Part shown: positions 7,036-14,628 of the stretch, piece after piece
Layout of the letters: the number at the start of each line of letters is the position of its first letter
Position numbering within the stretch: the first letter of the stretch is position 1
From: Gammaproteobacteria bacterium
Lineage (GTDB): Bacteria; Pseudomonadota; Gammaproteobacteria; Pseudomonadales; Pseudohongiellaceae
DNA: 14,714 nt
Direction: 5' to 3'
NCBI GenBank assembly: GCA_016762975.1
Contig: JAESUV010000021.1
Coordinates: 6,601-21,314, forward strand
Notes under the pieces: generated by a model
What the model saw: only the letters and a program-made list of their open reading frames with translations
What the model was told of the DNA's origin: nothing
The model's database searches: none
Program-made: the position numbers and the translations under genes

Positions 7036-7746
7036 CTAAGCATCCTTCCTTGTACAATTGTTGCCTTGAAAACCCGTTATACGGTCCTCAAATTTCAGCT
7101 CTTTGCCCTCATGTACAAAAACCGCTTCTAGCGTTTCATCATCGAGTAAGTGAACTGCAACTAATCTAAATTCTTGCCCTCGCTCTTTGAAGGTATCCCC
7201 TATTAACACCAAGTCTGCTGGACGCGCATTCGCTCTAATCAATACTCTCGGCTTGCTGGTATTTTCCGTACCACAGCTGATAACGACAATATCGTTTCGT
7301 GTCAAAACATAAGGTGGTACTTCCGGCAACGCCTGCGTTCTGGTGATTCCACTTGCCGTTGGCCGCGCTGCCGTTTCCTCTCTAGGGGTGGCTCGGCGCG
7401 AGCGCTGCTGGTAGGTATCTTCGAGCAACTTTCGCAGCGCTAGGTCACTGTCAGATTCTGTGCCTATAAGGCCTTCAAGCAGCGGCCACTTTTCGGCAAG
7501 CTCTTCTATTTTTGACGCGTAGTCCTGATAGCTTTCTAGCAAAGCGGAATCGGCCTGTAACTTCCTTGTGAGTGATACAGCTTGTAAACGCTGCGCCTCT
7601 ATCGGGCTAACTTGTATTTCACTCAATGCGCTCTCAATTGCAGTTTGAGCCTGGGCGGATTGCCCCAGAAAACCAAATAGGCTAACCACTACAACCGGAT
7701 AGAATGAACACCCCCTCCGACCCGTGCTTTTAACTTTCTGCCGCAT
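7036..7746 (-). CDS. pilP: PilP-like periplasmic pilus assembly protein
   Basis: This 236-residue exported protein has a signal peptide (about 1-33, ending AQA). A helical, charged segment with coiled-coil character follows (about 45-115), then a linker rich in Arg, Thr and Pro, then a compact beta-rich domain (about 165-223) with the patterns 'ANARPADLVLIGDTF' and 'LLDDETLEAVFVHEGKEL'. This domain resembles the small homology-region domain of GspC/PilP proteins that touches the secretin. Cys158 and Cys231 could form a disulfide. Position between pilO and pilQ is the R64 pilP position. The protein is longer than R64 PilP (about 150 residues), mostly through the helical part. ATG at 7746 is chosen because AAGGAG lies nine bases upstream; an in-frame TTG six codons earlier overlaps that site. 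It overlaps pilO by 17 bases. Confidence 0.68.
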   Translation of the reverse strand: MRQKVKSTGRRGCSFYPVVVVSLFGFLGQSAQAQTAIESALSEIQVSPIEAQRLQAVSLTRKLQADSALLESYQDYASKIEELAEKWPLLEGLIGTESDSDLALRKLLEDTYQQRSRRATPREETAARPTASGITRTQALPEVPPYVLTRNDIVVISCGTENTSKPRVLIRANARPADLVLIGDTFKERGQEFRLVAVHLLDDETLEAVFVHEGKELKFEDRITGFQGNNCTRKDA

Positions 7747-8974
7747 AGTGCGCTTCTCCTTCAATCTGACAATTCAAAGAATTGCTGCTTAACTGAAATT
7801 CGCAAGTGGTTCTATCAACACGAACAGGCAAGCCTTCGAGTTTCTGTGCGAGCATTAAAAGTGCATCCTCACCCACGTTATCCACTGAATAGGTGAACTT
7901 TACTGTTCCTGTTAGTCCGCTAGTTGTGGTTTCTGTAATAGTGAATCGAGAAAACAATTCATTGGCCGTTGAAAACAGCAGAGGTATTAATTCCTCGGAC
8001 GCTATGCCCTCCACACTTTTTTGGACCGGTGTTGCATCGACTTCTAGCTGTAAAAGCCAGCCTGTTTCGTTCACCAATAGAAAGCCTTGCTTCTGTACTC
8101 CATTACCTTCGTTGTATTTGCTCACATGCGTTGGATAGCCCTGCGTCCAAGCACCTGAAACTGACAGTAAATTGCCTTCAGCAATAACTTTTGCCGGTAA
8201 GTCGTGTTCTATTCCTGATAGTCGCAGGCCATGGATTAGTCCTGCTATTCTTTCCAGATACACACCGCCTGACACATCAACGACAAGCGTTGAATTCAAA
8301 TCTGCCATTTGCTTCGCACGGCGGGCCGCTTCGCTTATCATCTGACTTCCCCGTTCCTGATACTGATCGAAACCCCATATCGCAAGCCCTAATACTACAA
8401 AAGCTGCCGCCTGCATCGGGTGCGGGAACCCGTGCCTTAGCATGATCAACGGAGCCCATTGGTAACGGAGCTTTGCCGATAAATCGAATACATCGCCAAT
8501 ACTGGTGAATCTTTCTTCTACTAGCGCGGTTCGTGCCAACCCGCCCCCGGTGTGCAGAAACACCGTCATTTTCGATTGAGCAGCGACTAACTGGCGCTGG
8601 GAGTCGCCTGCTGGTACAACGCGCTCGCCATTCACCAATCCGTCTTGAATTTCAGCCATATAGACAAAATTGTCGGTGCAATAGGCGAGAGTGAAATGTT
8701 CGATCTTGGTTTGCCTAATGGCACTTGCGTCCTTACCTAACACTTGAAGAATCTGCGCATAGAGACTTATGCCGGCCTCGGCAGAAAACATAAATAGCTT
8801 CGTGGGTCCTAGCGGGACACTGCACAAATAGCTCTCACGGTTTTGATTCGCTTTCTTAGTGATCGTTCTGGCGTTCGCCCAGCGGGAATTGGTGGGCGTA
8901 ATGACTTCGGTATTCGCATCGTAAATAATGCTAGCTTCCACCCCACTCACTGTGTCGTTTAATATTTTGGACAT
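7730..8974 (-). CDS. pilO: PilO, bitopic pilin accessory protein
   Basis: This 414-residue protein has the architecture of type IVb PilO (R64 PilO is about 430 residues). A large N-terminal cytoplasmic domain (1-185) is followed by a single transmembrane helix (about 188-204) and a periplasmic C-terminal half starting with a helix (about 208-225), then beta-rich subdomains. The family is thought to anchor the motor and platform at the inner membrane and reach towards PilP and the secretin. Cysteines at the C-terminus ('TTCEFQL' and 'LNCQIEG') may pair in the periplasm. ATG at 8974 lies three bases after the pilN stop. No strong ribosome-binding site is present, so translation is likely coupled to pilN. 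The assignment uses topology, length and place in the cluster. Confidence 0.82.
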   Translation of the reverse strand: MSKILNDTVSGVEASIIYDANTEVITPTNSRWANARTITKKANQNRESYLCSVPLGPTKLFMFSAEAGISLYAQILQVLGKDASAIRQTKIEHFTLAYCTDNFVYMAEIQDGLVNGERVVPAGDSQRQLVAAQSKMTVFLHTGGGLARTALVEERFTSIGDVFDLSAKLRYQWAPLIMLRHGFPHPMQAAAFVVLGLAIWGFDQYQERGSQMISEAARRAKQMADLNSTLVVDVSGGVYLERIAGLIHGLRLSGIEHDLPAKVIAEGNLLSVSGAWTQGYPTHVSKYNEGNGVQKQGFLLVNETGWLLQLEVDATPVQKSVEGIASEELIPLLFSTANELFSRFTITETTTSGLTGTVKFTYSVDNVGEDALLMLAQKLEGLPVRVDRTTCEFQLSSNSLNCQIEGEAHYAAES

Positions 8975-8977
8975 TGA

Positions 8978-10492
8978 CTACACCAACACCACGCTAACGA
9001 CCATGACAAAATCATTGGTCTTTTCACTGTCAGCTGTTGAATCGCCAACCCGAGGAAGTAGTGGCGTGCTTGTTCTAGAACTGCTGCGCTCTGAAAGCGC
9101 CGCACTGGTGATTATTTTTACTTCACCGTCATACAGGTTCACCGTAATGACATCGTTCTGTTCACTGACTATTGGCACCTGGCCTGCAATATTCCCTTCA
9201 TCGAATGAATAGCTGAAGAATTGAATAAAGTCCGCTCTAGAGAGATTGATTCGAAGACTCACCTCTCCTTTATCAGGATTAATGGTCGGTAGGATATTAA
9301 GTGCAAAGCCTGTGTCTCGGTTGCCAATTTGAACATCGGGCGCGGTAGAGGTAATCGCTCCGGTATTGAATGAATCTCGGCTTACTTCCTCGACATACGG
9401 GTTATTCTGCCTTGATTCAACTGTTGCCAGTTCATTGTTTGTTAGCTCTACCCGGCGGTTTAGCCGCGTCGATGTATCACCTTGCTGGTTCAACCAGGAC
9501 AATACCGCCGTGCTTCCATTTAAACGGTCGTCAGCATCATCAATGACAAAAGATAGCCCTGCATTACCTACTGACGCAGTGGTAGCTGTTCTAGCGATAT
9601 CCAACCCTACTTGCGTAGCCGCTTCGCGTAATAAAGCCACATCTAGGCTGCGATCGAAGCCGTTGCTTAGGTCAATCTCATACACAGTTATTTCAACAAT
9701 AGCCTTGGTGTTGTGGCCACTGTTGAACCATTCTACAAGCTGCTTCGCTTCCGCTACTTTGTTCGGCGCTCCGCTAGCAACCAACATGCCTACGCTTTCG
9801 ATCAAGGCATAACTTGGCCCATCAATCCGTTGACCTACTTGCTGTGCCATCTGTTGGTTCTGATCGCGGACAATAAAGCCTAATGATTGCATTGCTAAAC
9901 TCAACGCAATATAGGGGTCTTGAGAACCATTAAGTAGGTTTGTACTCCCTTGCTGCGATCCCGCCGCGCTGCCTAAACTGTTGGTCGCTAGGTTATATAT
10001 CCTGCGCCCTGGCGGCACCAAAAGCCGAAAGTTTCCAACTACGGTGTCAGTTACTATGACTACGCCCCTATCCACTTCGTAACTCCAGTTGGCCTGCGCC
10101 ATGATTGCATCCAGCTGCCCTTGCACTGTAGTGGCCGACAAAGAGTCACTCACTAGAGGATTAAATTCGGGCGCGCGGGTAAGTTGGAAACTTACGGGCT
10201 TGCCCTCAAGTACCGCTGCAATGGCTGTCCGTGCATCTGCATTAACAAGCGCTATAGTCGTAGGGTAGGCGAGCCAAGGTGCGCCTTCTGGCACAGTGAC
10301 CTCCTGCAATACCTCTATCCTTGGCGTGCTGGGTGGAATCTGCTCGCGCTCCCTTATCAGGTCTGCTTGCATCTGTCGTAACTCAGCTAAATCCCGCTGG
10401 ATATTCGCAGTCGTCTCCGTTGGTTTACTCGCGCATCCGGATATTCCTAAGGCAACTACGCTGGCCAATGCCGTCAATCTCAACTGTGTCAT
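8978..10492 (-). CDS. pilN: PilN, outer-membrane lipoprotein secretin
   Basis: This 504-residue secretin forms the outer-membrane ring through which the pilus passes. A lipoprotein signal ends in the lipobox L-G-I-S-G-C with lipidated Cys20, followed by a helical stretch (29-46), small periplasmic N-domains, and the C-terminal secretin domain. That domain's signature lies around 437-480 ('GQVPIVSEQNDVITVNLYDGE', then 'TSTPLLPRVG'), with a final strand 'VMVVSVVLV' typical of secretin C-termini. R64 PilN is also a lipoprotein secretin, slightly longer at about 560. ATG at 10492 is chosen, with AGAGGG seven bases upstream; an in-frame TTG at 10513 lies within the end of the previous gene and has no better site. 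No separate pilotin is seen. Confidence 0.9.
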   Translation of the reverse strand: MTQLRLTALASVVALGISGCASKPTETTANIQRDLAELRQMQADLIREREQIPPSTPRIEVLQEVTVPEGAPWLAYPTTIALVNADARTAIAAVLEGKPVSFQLTRAPEFNPLVSDSLSATTVQGQLDAIMAQANWSYEVDRGVVIVTDTVVGNFRLLVPPGRRIYNLATNSLGSAAGSQQGSTNLLNGSQDPYIALSLAMQSLGFIVRDQNQQMAQQVGQRIDGPSYALIESVGMLVASGAPNKVAEAKQLVEWFNSGHNTKAIVEITVYEIDLSNGFDRSLDVALLREAATQVGLDIARTATTASVGNAGLSFVIDDADDRLNGSTAVLSWLNQQGDTSTRLNRRVELTNNELATVESRQNNPYVEEVSRDSFNTGAITSTAPDVQIGNRDTGFALNILPTINPDKGEVSLRINLSRADFIQFFSYSFDEGNIAGQVPIVSEQNDVITVNLYDGEVKIITSAALSERSSSRTSTPLLPRVGDSTADSEKTNDFVMVVSVVLV

Positions 10493-10509
10493 TTTGTTAC
10501 CCTCTGGTT

Positions 10510-11469
10510 TCAAATGCGTCGCATGAATTCAATACGAGCGCCGTCTATCGTTGAGCCTATCCCGTAGACTGTCTGGAAATACTCAAGCACCTGTTCTATC
10601 GAGGTGCCGACTTCGACCGTGTTGTTATGGTTCTCAAGAAAATCTTGGCTTTGATTCGGCAATCCAAACCGCCAGCTACCAATAACGTAGCCACAGCGCT
10701 TTATGTTTGTCTCAATAATTCGACGAACCGATCCTGGCTTAACTTCCACAGTCCCGCAGTCAGTTACCTCGATGGCCGACAAACCCAAAATCGACCGGTC
10801 GGGCCTAACGCCCCGCCCTTTCACTGAAATATTCACCGCGTGTAAAAGCGGTTTATAAACCACTGAATTCTCTATTTTTGTATCGAGACGTAGGGGAATA
10901 TTGGGCAACTCCGATTGAATTAACGCGACAACAGCTGCGTTCCTACGAGTGGCCAACTCTTCGCTCGCATCGTTATCACGCGACATAACAACCGCCGTCA
11001 AAGTGACTTCGGTAACGACCTCCGCTTTCGACCTCAATGCTTCGACAATGCGCTCTATTCGCTGCAAGCCGGTCGCGGTCAAACTTTCACCACTACCAAT
11101 TTCAAAGTCGATGCGGTCAGGCAATGTTTCGTGAATAGCCGCGCCACAGGCATAAGGATGGTCGGCTCTAGTGTTACCTTGATCGCAAGAAACCCAACCC
11201 AAAACGCGCCAGTACCAGTGCGAAGAATAATCTCGCTCATCGGCATGCAGTGATAAACCATCACACACTGGTAAGCCCTCGCCTCTCACTACTGATTGCC
11301 TAATTAACTGAAGCGGTTTTTCACACGCTGGCGCCATGCCCGGACCGTAAGGACTGGTTAAGCATTTCAATGCTCTGCACTCTAAGGAGAGCTCTTGAGC
11401 AAGAGACAAAGGGCTAACAACAACCAACAACAGTGCTGCGAATATCAGGGTTTTAAGCTGCCAGATCAT
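10510..11469 (-). CDS. Composite exported protein: TrbM-like, OmpA-like and TcpQ/PilL-like parts
   Basis: This 319-residue exported protein has a signal peptide (1-24, LSLA before QELSL). Residues 29-56 ('ECRALKCL..' to 'ACEKPLQLI') resemble the cysteine pattern of TrbM/KikA conjugal proteins. Residues about 118-217 resemble an OmpA-type peptidoglycan-binding domain: 'IDFEIGSGESLTATGLQRIERIVEAL', then 'ELATRRNAAVVALIQSEL'. Residues about 236-319 fit a TcpQ domain, as in PilL of IncI1 thin pili, ending in a 'GTSIEQVLEYFQTVYG...ARIEFMRRI' pattern. PilL/TcpQ proteins stabilise the secretin, and this gene directly precedes pilN. Unlike R64 PilL there is no lipobox. ATG at 11469 overlaps trbE by 17 bases, with GGGGGTG seven bases upstream. 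TcpQ and OmpA-like parts are moderately supported; the TrbM-like part is tentative. Confidence 0.6.
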   Translation of the reverse strand: MIWQLKTLIFAALLLVVVSPLSLAQELSLECRALKCLTSPYGPGMAPACEKPLQLIRQSVVRGEGLPVCDGLSLHADERDYSSHWYWRVLGWVSCDQGNTRADHPYACGAAIHETLPDRIDFEIGSGESLTATGLQRIERIVEALRSKAEVVTEVTLTAVVMSRDNDASEELATRRNAAVVALIQSELPNIPLRLDTKIENSVVYKPLLHAVNISVKGRGVRPDRSILGLSAIEVTDCGTVEVKPGSVRRIIETNIKRCGYVIGSWRFGLPNQSQDFLENHNNTVEVGTSIEQVLEYFQTVYGIGSTIDGARIEFMRRI

Positions 11470-13933
11470 CTTGTGACACCCCCGTTTCTCGCAGCCAGTA
11501 CAAAGGCCATTGATCGGCGTGAATTACTTCAAGTTCTTCTATGCGTGCCAAAGAAACTTTGTCCGAAACACCTACAAAGGCCAGCGCTACTGGCCCTAAA
11601 GCCAGATCGAATAGCCTCTTTCCCGCCGGAGAGCAGTAGTAATATTCTTGCTTTTGTTTTGCGAACTTAATGTTATTAATGTCCGCCTCATTCAAGCCCA
11701 TGGCCGTGTAATAGTCATAAGGACCTGGCGCACCGGTAGAGCCTTGTTTGTCGGCTTCTGGATTTGGCAACAATATTTTGGTGGGGCACGATTCAAGCAG
11801 CACATCGAATAGCCCTGAATTAACAGCATCGGACACCGACTGTGTTTCCATCACTACCGCGCAATTCGCTTTTCGTAGCGTCTTCAGCCATTCACGTATT
11901 TTTTCTTTGAAGGTGGGGTGTCCCAGAAGCGCCCATGCTTCGCCTATGGCTAACATGGCTGGCTGGCCTTTTAACGATCTTTCAAACCGGCGAAACAAAT
12001 AATACAGAACGGGCAAATACAGCGCCGGCGTCATTTGAAGTAATTCATCAACTTCAAACACGTTGAAAGCTGTTGTCTCTAATGTGTCTGTTTGGCTATC
12101 CAACCCAACTACATCGGATGCCCCGATAGTGTAAGCATTGAGGGCCGATCTAACCTCGATGTCTTGAAGGGTCGCGCATAAATCCGTGATAGAGCGATTA
12201 TCTCTACCCGCTTTCGATAGCAGCTCAATCGCATTTCTAATCTTTTCTTTCTGCTGTATCGAGGGTGCTTGCTTGGTCTGCAATTCAAAACACGTTTCTA
12301 CCCAGTCTTGCGCCCATGCTTTATCGGATTGAGTCTCCAATATTCGAAGTGGCGCTAAACCAATTTTTTTAATGTCACTACCGAGATCATAGTGAGATCC
12401 CCCGCAAGCCTTAACCGTGGCCAGCATGGATCGGCCTCTATCAAAGGCAAAGATTGTTGCCGGCTCCCCTGCCCTCCCCTCGTAGCGTGTGAATTGCATG
12501 GCTATTGTGTTCAACAGAACCGATTTACCCGCACCTGTCGGACCAAATATCAACGTATGCCCGACATCGCCTACATGGAGGTTTAGCCTGAACGGTGTCG
12601 CACCAACGGCAGCAGCATGCATTAGCGGGGGTGAGGATTCGGCATACAGATCACAGCTGCAAAAGTCGAGTCCAGCCCAAACGCTGGACAATGGCAACAT
12701 ATCCGCTAGATTTAGCGTGTGAATTAGCGGGCGTCTAATATTTGCATAAGCGTGCCCAGGCAATGACCCCAGCCACGCTTCCATTGCGTTCACATCTTCA
12801 ATGCGACTTGCAAATCCAAGCGCCTTAATTTGCTTACTCACATAGCGCGCATTCTCCAATAACTGCGCTCGATCGGGTGACATTAATACGATCACTGGCG
12901 TGTAATATCCGAACCTGACCAGATCACTGTTTGCATCATTGATCGACTCTTCTGCTTGGGACGCCATCAACAACGCATCTTCATTGACTATCCCGCCTTC
13001 GGTTCGGAACACTTGAGAAACGAAGCCTTTCGATTTCTGTAGCCACTTGCGACGATATTTTTTTAGCTCGCCTATAGCTTCCTCTCGATCTAGATAAATC
13101 ATTCTGGAGGACCAACGGTAGGCCGTTTGAAGACTTTCAAGTACTTCCAGTATTTGCGGGTAGGATTCAGCTGGAAAACCCTGCATGGCTACACAGCAGG
13201 TGTAGTTGTCGCCCACTTTTGGTGTATCCCCTGGCCACACGCCGACGCCGCCTATTACCGCGTCTAAATACATACCCCGTTGTGGCAAATTAAGCTGACA
13301 CGGCTCCCCAACTAAGCACAGCTGTAGAAAATTAATTAGCTCGTCACGCTGGTGTTCATAGCCGTTTGAACCTTCGCAGGTGTAACTCCCCATACGCCTA
13401 ATATCTAGCGCGGCTAGCAAGCGGTCTTCTACTTCATCTAGTGCTTTCAGAAAACCATCAAGCACTTGTTGGGCAACTGACTGAACCGCTTCAGTCTTTG
13501 GCGTATCCCACATTAAGCTTTTGAATCGAGTCGTTGTCTTTTCTGGCGGCGTGTACATCAACACAATCGCGTGTTCGCTAATGAAGTGTTCGCCTTCCGC
13601 CAAAAATCTCTCTCGTCGTTCATCATCAACCATGCGCGCGATTTTGGAGGTAAAATGTGATCGTTCTTCAGCTGGATATTCAGACGCCGGTATTCGCACC
13701 GCTTCATTCCAACTAACCCAACCGCTGCTTAATCCTGCTAACGCCGCATTGATTCGCGCTGTTAAAAAATTACGCTGCTCATTGGTCGTGCTACCAATAT
13801 CCGGACCTTTGTAAAACCATCCCGCTATCAGCGCGCCACTCTTGCACTGCACTACGCCGTTTTCGACAAGCGCCGCCCAGTTGAGCAAATCCGGCAAACC
13901 CTTCGCTGTCTTTCTGTATCCAGATAACTTCAC
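11453..13933 (-). CDS. trbE: TrbE, VirB4-family ATPase of the mating channel
   Basis: This protein is about 826 residues and of typical TrbE length. The N-terminus (YRKTAKGLPDLLNWAALVENG) aligns well with RP4 TrbE, and the CagE/TrbE domain runs to about residue 400. The RecA-like core has Walker A GPTGAGKSV (464-472), the 'FAFDRGRSMLA' stretch (about 495-505), and a Walker B region 'PAMLAIGEAWALL' (658-670) followed by 'IREWLKTLRKANCAVVMETQS'. The Asp before the catalytic Glu, normally LVLDEAW, is Gly664 here (codon GGC at 11942-11944). Glu665 is kept. GTG at 13933 is chosen because it overlaps the trbD stop by four bases (GTGA) and matches the family start. An open frame extends 43 codons upstream into trbD. 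VirB4 ATPases energise pilus biogenesis and transfer at the inner membrane. Confidence 0.93.
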   Translation of the reverse strand: MKLSGYRKTAKGLPDLLNWAALVENGVVQCKSGALIAGWFYKGPDIGSTTNEQRNFLTARINAALAGLSSGWVSWNEAVRIPASEYPAEERSHFTSKIARMVDDERRERFLAEGEHFISEHAIVLMYTPPEKTTTRFKSLMWDTPKTEAVQSVAQQVLDGFLKALDEVEDRLLAALDIRRMGSYTCEGSNGYEHQRDELINFLQLCLVGEPCQLNLPQRGMYLDAVIGGVGVWPGDTPKVGDNYTCCVAMQGFPAESYPQILEVLESLQTAYRWSSRMIYLDREEAIGELKKYRRKWLQKSKGFVSQVFRTEGGIVNEDALLMASQAEESINDANSDLVRFGYYTPVIVLMSPDRAQLLENARYVSKQIKALGFASRIEDVNAMEAWLGSLPGHAYANIRRPLIHTLNLADMLPLSSVWAGLDFCSCDLYAESSPPLMHAAAVGATPFRLNLHVGDVGHTLIFGPTGAGKSVLLNTIAMQFTRYEGRAGEPATIFAFDRGRSMLATVKACGGSHYDLGSDIKKIGLAPLRILETQSDKAWAQDWVETCFELQTKQAPSIQQKEKIRNAIELLSKAGRDNRSITDLCATLQDIEVRSALNAYTIGASDVVGLDSQTDTLETTAFNVFEVDELLQMTPALYLPVLYYLFRRFERSLKGQPAMLAIGEAWALLGHPTFKEKIREWLKTLRKANCAVVMETQSVSDAVNSGLFDVLLESCPTKILLPNPEADKQGSTGAPGPYDYYTAMGLNEADINNIKFAKQKQEYYYCSPAGKRLFDLALGPVALAFVGVSDKVSLARIEELEVIHADQWPLYWLRETGVSQDDLAA

Positions 13934-14226
13934 TGATTTAGCCCCGCTGCTGGGTGAGAACGAGGCGGGTAATACCTCTGCGGGTAACGCAGCTGCCTTA
14001 AATAGACCTGCGCTAACTGCGGGTCTTTTTGGGCCATGACACGAAGTACAAGAAGACAGCACAGCCAGAACGTTATCCCAATAATGGCCGCTACTAGGTT
14101 CTGACCATTGATAACCAGCGCCACAGAAATCAATGCACTTGAGAGCGTTAGATTGCGGTCGCCCCCCATGAATAGATTGGGCCGATGTAAGGCTCGCTGA
14201 AATGGTGTCGTGCGAAGCTCGCTCAA
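13930..14226 (-). CDS. trbD: TrbD, VirB3-like small inner-membrane protein
   Basis: This 98-residue protein matches TrbD. It opens with LRTTPFQRALHRPNLFMGGDR, the conserved TrbD/VirB3 opening, then two closely spaced hydrophobic segments (about 28-45 and 47-63), then 'VMAQKDPQLAQVYLRQLRYPQRYYP', the conserved cytoplasmic tail. VirB3/TrbD proteins work with VirB4/TrbE and the pilin in pilus assembly. The start is a TTG at 14226 immediately after the trbC stop. The frame cannot extend further because that same TAA closes it, and GGAG lies seven bases upstream. The next in-frame ATG (residue 21) would remove the conserved N-terminus. The stop overlaps the trbE GTG by four bases. Confidence 0.92.
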   Translation of the reverse strand: MSELRTTPFQRALHRPNLFMGGDRNLTLSSALISVALVINGQNLVAAIIGITFWLCCLLVLRVMAQKDPQLAQVYLRQLRYPQRYYPPRSHPAAGLNQ

Positions 14227-14628
14227 TTACTGACTCCAGACCAATGCATTCGACTGGATAATTTCGCTTCCACTAAATAGCGTGCTTAGAATCGATCCTG
14301 CAAACGCAATCAAGGAGATAACTAAAACCAACATAATGAGGCGGCGAATGAAATCGTTTATTTCACCACCAAATATCAAAGCCACGCCTGTTGCGATCAT
14401 TCCAAGCAATGAGACTGCAAACGCTACCGGTCCTTTGAGTGAATTAGTAATGGCCTCTAAAGGCCCTTCCCACTCCAGCCCAGTAGACGTTCCGTTTAAA
14501 TCCGCGAATGCTGCAAAGGGTGTGAACACCAAAGCAAGGACCACAAGCCTCGATAAAAGTCGCATATTCAACCCGCGCACACACTTCCTTGTTGCCGACT
14601 CAAGCTGAGTCACAATGTAATTACCCAT
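14227..14628 (-). CDS. trbC: TrbC, VirB2-like conjugative propilin
   Basis: From ATG at 14628 this is a 133-residue propilin. A long signal region ends near AFA/D (about residue 42). The mature part contains 'LEWEGPLEAITNSLKGPVAF', the conserved TrbC pattern, then two hydrophobic helices (about 62-83 and 91-112) separated by a short polar loop with IRR. The mature subunit of about 91 residues would polymerise into the conjugative pilus. RP4 TrbC is also made with a long leader, then trimmed and cyclised; whether that occurs here is unknown. Start choice: ATG 14628 overlaps the TrbB-like stop by eight bases. ATG 14667 (AGGTGG five bases upstream) would give 146 residues, and GTG 14676 is also open. 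ATG 14565 would leave a short standard signal peptide. Confidence 0.88.
   Translation of the reverse strand: MGNYIVTQLESATRKCVRGLNMRLLSRLVVLALVFTPFAAFADLNGTSTGLEWEGPLEAITNSLKGPVAFAVSLLGMIATGVALIFGGEINDFIRRLIMLVLVISLIAFAGSILSTLFSGSEIIQSNALVWSQ

Noticed and set aside
9366..9812. 148-codon plus-strand open frame opposite pilN
   Set aside because: Fully inside the secretin gene on the other strand, with no recognisable domain and a Ser/Thr-rich random-looking product.
13934..14062. Upstream extension of trbE into trbD (43 extra codons)
   Set aside because: The extension is out-of-frame trbD sequence. The GTG at 13933 gives a GTGA overlap and a start that matches TrbE proteins.
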